Below, in pieces: positions 15,474-18,758 of a stretch of DNA of 18,758 nt. The translations under genes were made by a program, and so were the position numbers. The DNA lies in contig JAHWJN010000007.1 of the NCBI GenBank assembly GCA_019348395.1, positions 1 through 18,758 of the forward strand. The letters are read 5' to 3'. The stretch comes from Chloroflexota bacterium (GTDB lineage Bacteria; Chloroflexota; Limnocylindria; QHBO01). The first letter of the stretch is position 1, and the number at the start of each line of letters is the position of its first letter. The notes under the pieces are model-generated. The model worked only from the letters and a program-made list of their open reading frames with translations. It was not told the DNA's origin and did not search any database.

Positions 15474-15479
15474 TACGGT
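15474..15479 (+). promoter_or_regulatory. Putative -10 element of the luciferase-like operon
   Basis: TACGGT (TANNNT) lies 8 bp after the operator's second heptamer and 32 nt before the TTG start. There is no good -35 hexamer (TTTGGCG occupies that region), which fits an activator-dependent promoter. Confidence 0.5.
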
Positions 15480-15511
15480 CGGCTCGAAACCGTACTGAAG
15501 GAGACCGGCCA

Positions 15512-16468
15512 TTGCGTATCGGTATCGTGATCGCGCTGCACGGCCGCGAGGGTGACGCTCCGACCTGGCGCCATGTGCGCGACCAGGTGCTGGTGGCCGA
15601 GGCTGTCGGATTTGACCTGGCGGTCATCGAGGACGCCCTGCTCGGTCCTGCCGATCGCCGGCCGACCGGCTATTGGGAGTCCGTCTCGATGGCCGGCGCG
15701 CTGGCCGCGGCCACGTCCCGTATCGAGATCGGTCACTCGGTCGTCAACGCCCCATACCGCTCCGCCGGGCTCACGGCCAAGGCCGCCGAGACGCTGGATG
15801 AGATCTCCGGCGGGCGGTTCTTCCTGGGCATCGGCTTGGGGAACACCCTGGATTACGAGCACTTCGGCATCCCCGCCGACAGGCGCTATACCCGTTTTGC
15901 CGAGACGATCCAGATCATCCATCGACTCCTTCGCACGGGACGGGCGGACTTCGACGGCACCTACCAGTCCGTGAAGGATGCCCGGATGGCTCCCCGCGGC
16001 CCGCGCCCCGGTGGACCGCCGATCGTCATCGCGGCGCAGGGTCCGAAGATGCTGCGCCTCGCCGCTCGCTATGCCGATGGATGGAACTGGTGGGGCTCCG
16101 GCACGCCCGATCTCGACCGGCTCGCGCCCATCGTCGCGGAGCTCGATCGAGCATGCGACGAGGTCGGACGTGACCCGTCGACCCTGCAGCGGTCGCTCGA
16201 CGTCTACTCGCTCGATCCGATCGGCCGATTCGCCGGGTCCGAGGACCCGATCGGCGGCACGCCTGCCGAGATCGCCGAGACGCTCCTGCGCTTCGGCGAT
16301 CTGGGATTCGAGGAGATCCGGGTGAACGTGTTCCCGGTCGACTCGCTCGATGCCCTGCCCCGCGCCATCGAGGCGCTCGGTGAGGTCGTCGAGCTGCTGC
16401 ACGCCGCACCGGACAGGGAACCAGGCGTGACCGCCGAGCCGGTGGCACAGGGAGGGAGGAACGGGTGA
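15512..16468 (+). CDS. LLM-class flavin/F420-dependent oxidoreductase (luciferase-like)
   Basis: 318 residues with a TTG start at 15512, supported by GAAGGAG ending 8 nt upstream and by the typical first strand (RIGIVIALHG). TIM-barrel luciferase-like family: ISGGRFFLGIGLGN (SGGR at 99-102), the GPPIVIAAQGPKMLRLAARYADGWN block (YADGWN at 187-192), and a C-terminal ELGFEE-like segment (FGDLGFEEIRVNVFP). The YADGWN block and the lack of an FMN reductase partner favour coenzyme F420 as cofactor, but FMN cannot be excluded from sequence. Cytosolic; substrate unknown. The gene is expressed from an apparent SARP-controlled promoter and is followed 44 nt later by a secreted ScyD/ScyE-type gene, presumably the same transcript. 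A GTG in the downstream frame overlaps its stop (GTGA), but the better downstream start is ATG 16513. Confidence 0.92.
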   Translation: MRIGIVIALHGREGDAPTWRHVRDQVLVAEAVGFDLAVIEDALLGPADRRPTGYWESVSMAGALAAATSRIEIGHSVVNAPYRSAGLTAKAAETLDEISGGRFFLGIGLGNTLDYEHFGIPADRRYTRFAETIQIIHRLLRTGRADFDGTYQSVKDARMAPRGPRPGGPPIVIAAQGPKMLRLAARYADGWNWWGSGTPDLDRLAPIVAELDRACDEVGRDPSTLQRSLDVYSLDPIGRFAGSEDPIGGTPAEIAETLLRFGDLGFEEIRVNVFPVDSLDALPRAIEALGEVVELLHAAPDREPGVTAEPVAQGGRNG

Positions 16469-16512
16469 ACGACCAGGTCCCGGATGGACACCAACTCGGA
16501 AAGGAGACACCA

Positions 16513-17637
16513 ATGACAGGCTCAGGAATTCGAGGGCGTGCAATTCGTCGACTGTTCGTCGCCATGATGGCGGCGGCCCTCGTGACGGCCCCCTCCTCGG
16601 CCGCGGCGGCCGAGGAGTATCACTTCGACGCGATCGTCTTCGACATCGCCGCGGCGCCGGGCGGCGGCATCCTCGTCGCCGATGCGTACGGCGGCACCAT
16701 CCACGAGATCCGCCGGGGGACGTCCGCGCCCCTGGCGTCGGTACCGCTGCCCGACACCGGGGTATTCCCCACGGGGGTGAACGGGCTGGCCGCCATCGGC
16801 CGCGGGAACTTCTTCGCAACCACCGGCGGAGGAGACCTGGCGGCGGGCGCCAAGCTGTGGCGAGTGTCGCCGGGCGGTGCCCGGATGGTGGCCGACATCG
16901 AAGCATTCGAGGCGGCGCACGATCCCGATGCCTTCGCCGGTCCCCGGTGGAAGGACCAGCGCTGCGAAGCGACCGGCGGTTTCAGCGCCGGCCCGCAATC
17001 GAACCCCTATCACCTGTCGGCGCTCTCCGGTGGTGAGGCGCTCGTGGCCGATGCCGCTGGCAACACCCTGCTCTCGGCTCGCACGGACGGCCAGATCGAG
17101 GTCGTGGCCGTCTTCACCCCGCCGGTGGCCGGCGGCGGTGCCTCGACCGATCCGGCCCACTGGATGTCGCTCTTCTCGTTGGAGGACGGGACCACCTGCT
17201 ACGTCCAGCCGGTGCCCACCTCGGTGGCCATCGGTCCGGACGGCGCCTACTACGTCGGGGAGCTCACGGGAGCGACTCCCGATCTCGCCGATGCGCCGGG
17301 CCTGTCCCGGGTCTGGCGAATCGCGCCGGGCGCGCGCAACGTGACCTGCCCGTCGGCTGCGTGCCAGGTGGTCCTGAGTGGCCTGACCTCGGTCATCGAT
17401 GTCGAGTTCGGTCCTGACGGCGCCCTGTATGTCGTGGAGTGGGACGCGGCCGGGTGGCTGTCCGCGCTGTTCGGCGTGGGGGCCGGGGGAACGGTGCAGC
17501 GCTGCGACGTGGGCGCCGGGTCGTGTGCTGTCATGGCAGGCGGGCTTGCACTCCCGGGAGCGATCGCCTTCGATGCCGCCGGAACGGCCTGGATTGTCGA
17601 GAACACGTTCTCGCCAACGGTGCGGACGCTCCACTAG
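16513..17637 (+). CDS. Secreted ScyD/ScyE-family beta-propeller-like protein
   Basis: 374 residues. ATG 16513 has a near-perfect AAGGAG 6 nt upstream (16501-16506); the longer GTG 16465 form would place 16 extra polar residues before the signal peptide, so I rejected it. Signal peptide: RGRAIRRL then a hydrophobic core (FVAMMAAALVTAPSSAAAA), cleavage after about Ala33. The mature protein has repeated Gly/Asp-rich strands of the NHL/propeller type (GGGILVADAYGGTIHEI, GEALVADAAGNTLL, PTSVAIGPDGAYYVGEL, SVIDVEFGPDGALYVVEWD, GAIAFDAAGTAWIVE), matching the ScyD/ScyE family named after a cyanobacterial scytonemin cluster and common in soil bacteria as exported proteins. Enzymatic activity is not established for most members. 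It is probably co-transcribed with the luciferase-like gene, so it likely belongs to the same regulon. A strong hairpin 11 nt after the stop ends the transcript. Confidence 0.88.
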   Translation: MTGSGIRGRAIRRLFVAMMAAALVTAPSSAAAAEEYHFDAIVFDIAAAPGGGILVADAYGGTIHEIRRGTSAPLASVPLPDTGVFPTGVNGLAAIGRGNFFATTGGGDLAAGAKLWRVSPGGARMVADIEAFEAAHDPDAFAGPRWKDQRCEATGGFSAGPQSNPYHLSALSGGEALVADAAGNTLLSARTDGQIEVVAVFTPPVAGGGASTDPAHWMSLFSLEDGTTCYVQPVPTSVAIGPDGAYYVGELTGATPDLADAPGLSRVWRIAPGARNVTCPSAACQVVLSGLTSVIDVEFGPDGALYVVEWDAAGWLSALFGVGAGGTVQRCDVGAGSCAVMAGGLALPGAIAFDAAGTAWIVENTFSPTVRTLH

Positions 17638-17648
17638 GTCAGACGTCA

Positions 17649-17685
17649 GCGGAGGGCAGCGCCGGATACACCGGCTGCCCTCCGC
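17649..17685. terminator. Bidirectional hairpin between convergent genes
   Basis: GCGGAGGGCAGC (17649-17660) and GCTGCCCTCCGC (17674-17685) form a perfect 12-bp GC-rich stem around a 13-nt loop. It lies between the ScyD/ScyE-type gene (+, ending 17637) and the ChaB-like gene (-, ending 17729) and can serve both. No U-tract follows on either strand. Confidence 0.8.
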
Positions 17686-17728
17686 AGCACTTCAACCTCG
17701 TGGCGGGAAGCTCCCGTCGCCCGGTTGA

Positions 17729-18115
17729 CTATCCCTGCTTGCGGGCGATGGCGCGGGCCAGCTCCTTCTTGCTCATGCTCGAGCGGCCGCTGATGTCCAG
17801 CTTCTTGGCCCGCTCGTACAGCTCGTCCTTCGTGTTGCCCTTCACGTCGACGCCACCGAAGGTTTCGCCCTCGCCGCGCCGCGCCGCCGCGCCGCCTTTT
17901 TCGGCTCGCGAGTCTGACGGGCCCTTCTCGTCCTTCGGCTCCCAGTGGTCGCCGACCTTCTCGTAGGAGTGCTTCAGGCTGGAGAACGCGGTTCGATGGG
18001 CGCGCTCCCCCTCGCCATAGCTGTCCACGGCGCTGTCATGGGTCTTCATCCACGTCTCCTGCGCCTTCTTCGGCGAGCGTTTCAGCGTGTCGGGGAGCTC
18101 GTCGCGTGCTGGCAT
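17729..18115 (-). CDS. ChaB domain protein with C-terminal Rho_N-like domain
   Basis: 128 residues from ATG 18115-18113, preceded by GGAGG 8 nt upstream; longer frames overlap the upstream gene. Residues 1-62 match ChaB (MPARDELPDTLKRSPKKAQETWMKTHDSAV, then AHRTAFSSLKHSYEKVGDHWEP). A charged linker with Glu/Lys/Arg and Gly (63-90) leads to an SAP/Rho_N-like helix-extended loop-helix motif (KDELYERAKKLDISGRSSMSKKELARAIA, about 95-125), a nucleic-acid-binding fold. ChaB was first named as a regulator of a cation antiporter, but that role is poorly supported for such stand-alone ChaB/Rho_N proteins. Cytosolic. It follows the PEBP lipoprotein gene by 62 bp on the same strand and may be co-transcribed. 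Confidence 0.88.
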   Translation of the reverse strand: MPARDELPDTLKRSPKKAQETWMKTHDSAVDSYGEGERAHRTAFSSLKHSYEKVGDHWEPKDEKGPSDSRAEKGGAAARRGEGETFGGVDVKGNTKDELYERAKKLDISGRSSMSKKELARAIARKQG

Positions 18116-18177
18116 CTCATTGGCCTCCAGAGGTGTCCTTCGCCGATGACTTCTGCACAAACATGGCCGCGCGGTCC

Positions 18178-18744
18178 TCAGCGTGCCCGCTCGTACACTC
18201 CGACCAGCTGCGCCTCGCCGACCACGCGGTGCGCGATCGCCTCGCGCACCTGGTCCGCGTCCGCATCGCCGTCGACCGTGATCGGCTCGGAGAGCGCGTA
18301 CAGCGTGAAGACGTACCGATGCTGACCCGACGGCGGACACGGCCCACCCCAGCCGGTGCGACCGAAGTCGTTGCGACCCGGCATGCCGACGGCATCGCCC
18401 ACGCCCTCGGGAAGCTCGCGAGCGTCGCCGGGAATGTCCGTGAGCAGCCAGTGCAGAAAGTCGCCCGCATCGGGGTCGTCCGCCACGAGGACGAACGCGG
18501 CGGTGCCCTCCGGCACGTTGTCCCAGGCGAGGGGCGGCGAGAGGTCGTCGCCGTCGCAGGTGTACTGCGCCGGGATGGGATCGCCGTCGTCAAATGCCGG
18601 GCTTGTCAGCTGCATGGTGAGGGTGCCCTCCGGTGCCGGCCCGACCTGACCGATGCAGCCGGCCAGCGCCAGGACGAAGGCCAAGGCAGCAACCCGCGTG
18701 CCGGAGAGCATCAGCACCGCCTGTCGGCGACGGGCGAACCGCAT
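18178..18744 (-). CDS. PEBP (YbhB/YbcL, Raf-kinase-inhibitor-like) family lipoprotein
   Basis: 188 residues from ATG 18744-18742. The N-terminus is a lipoprotein signal: RFARRR, hydrophobic helix, lipobox LALAGC with Cys30 as the lipidated residue, so the protein is probably anchored to the outer face of the membrane. The rest is a complete PEBP fold with its anion-pocket residues: YTCDGDDLSPPLAW (61-74), ADDPDAGDFLHWLL (88-101, with the DPD and His98), and GWGGPCPPSGQHRYVFTLYAL (131-151). The ending EAQLVGVYER is typical. Bacterial YbhB/YbcL members bind phospho-ligands, but their physiological role is unclear. A second ATG (residue 12) would still leave an intact signal; I kept the first because an AT-rich TATATT box lies 5 nt upstream. 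Confidence 0.93.
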   Translation of the reverse strand: MRFARRRQAVLMLSGTRVAALAFVLALAGCIGQVGPAPEGTLTMQLTSPAFDDGDPIPAQYTCDGDDLSPPLAWDNVPEGTAAFVLVADDPDAGDFLHWLLTDIPGDARELPEGVGDAVGMPGRNDFGRTGWGGPCPPSGQHRYVFTLYALSEPITVDGDADADQVREAIAHRVVGEAQLVGVYERAR

Positions 18745-18749
18745 CAGCG

Positions 18750-18755
18750 AATATA
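18750..18755 (-). promoter_or_regulatory. Putative -10 element of the PEBP lipoprotein gene
   Basis: On the minus strand TATATT ends 5 nt before the ATG at 18744. It stands out in a GC-rich window and has no Shine-Dalgarno sequence between it and the start, which fits a leaderless mRNA. The -35 region is outside the window. Confidence 0.45.
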
Positions 18756-18758
18756 TCA

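Noticed and set aside
16465..16512. GTG 16465 start (GTGA overlap) for the ScyD/ScyE-type gene
   Set aside because: The extra residues are polar and precede a complete signal peptide; ATG 16513 has an AAGGAG at ideal spacing.
15449..16906. 485-codon minus-strand frame opposite the luciferase-like gene
   Set aside because: Low-complexity Arg/Pro translation, covers the putative operator and two well-supported + strand genes.

Overview
This is an 18.8 kb piece of a GC-rich bacterial chromosome. GTG and TTG starts are common, genes are tightly packed, and mRNAs appear to be partly leaderless. A likely F420-type luciferase-like oxidoreductase, a giant AfsR/SARP-type regulator and a free-standing ChaB/Rho-N protein together suggest Chloroflexota (Limnocylindria-like soil or freshwater lineages) or Actinomycetota. 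That placement is inference from gene content; no rRNA, tRNA or marker gene is present. I see no mobile element, CRISPR array or phage gene.

Left part, + strand (1-4646): the 3' two thirds of a homoserine dehydrogenase gene; a 329-bp gap holding short degenerate repeats; aspartate-semialdehyde dehydrogenase, the partner enzyme of the aspartate pathway, apparently leaderless; an unusual fusion of a nucleotidyltransferase-like domain with a VOC/glyoxalase domain, coupled by a GTGA overlap; and a DUF885 metallopeptidase-like gene whose last 75 codons are in another frame (frameshift near 4421). A 190-bp gap follows with four copies of an 18-bp palindrome, the last one containing the stop codon of the next gene.

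Middle part (4834-10398): a two-gene minus-strand operon (475-aa protein of unknown function with a GSSNG motif, then an alpha/beta hydrolase; TGATG overlap). Divergent from it are a 59-aa membrane protein with the YIDPGSGS motif and a SAM-dependent methyltransferase that probably uses a non-standard start codon. Then come an HAD-IIA phosphatase (leaderless) and a small secreted protein of unknown function.

Right part (10534-18744): the most interesting region. A covalent-flavin FAD/BBE oxidase (+) converges on an 1113-aa BTAD/NB-ARC/TPR regulator (-), which diverges from a luciferase-like oxidoreductase (+) followed by a secreted ScyD/ScyE-type protein (+). The promoters of both oxidoreductases carry the same direct repeat, TTTAGCG-N4-TTTGGCG (11-bp period), the spacing expected of a SARP operator. 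One copy lies exactly 8 bp upstream of a -10-like hexamer. This looks like a small self-contained regulon: regulator, two flavin/deazaflavin-type redox enzymes and an exported protein. A strong bidirectional hairpin closes it. The window ends with a ChaB/Rho-N protein and a PEBP-family (YbhB/YbcL) lipoprotein on the minus strand.
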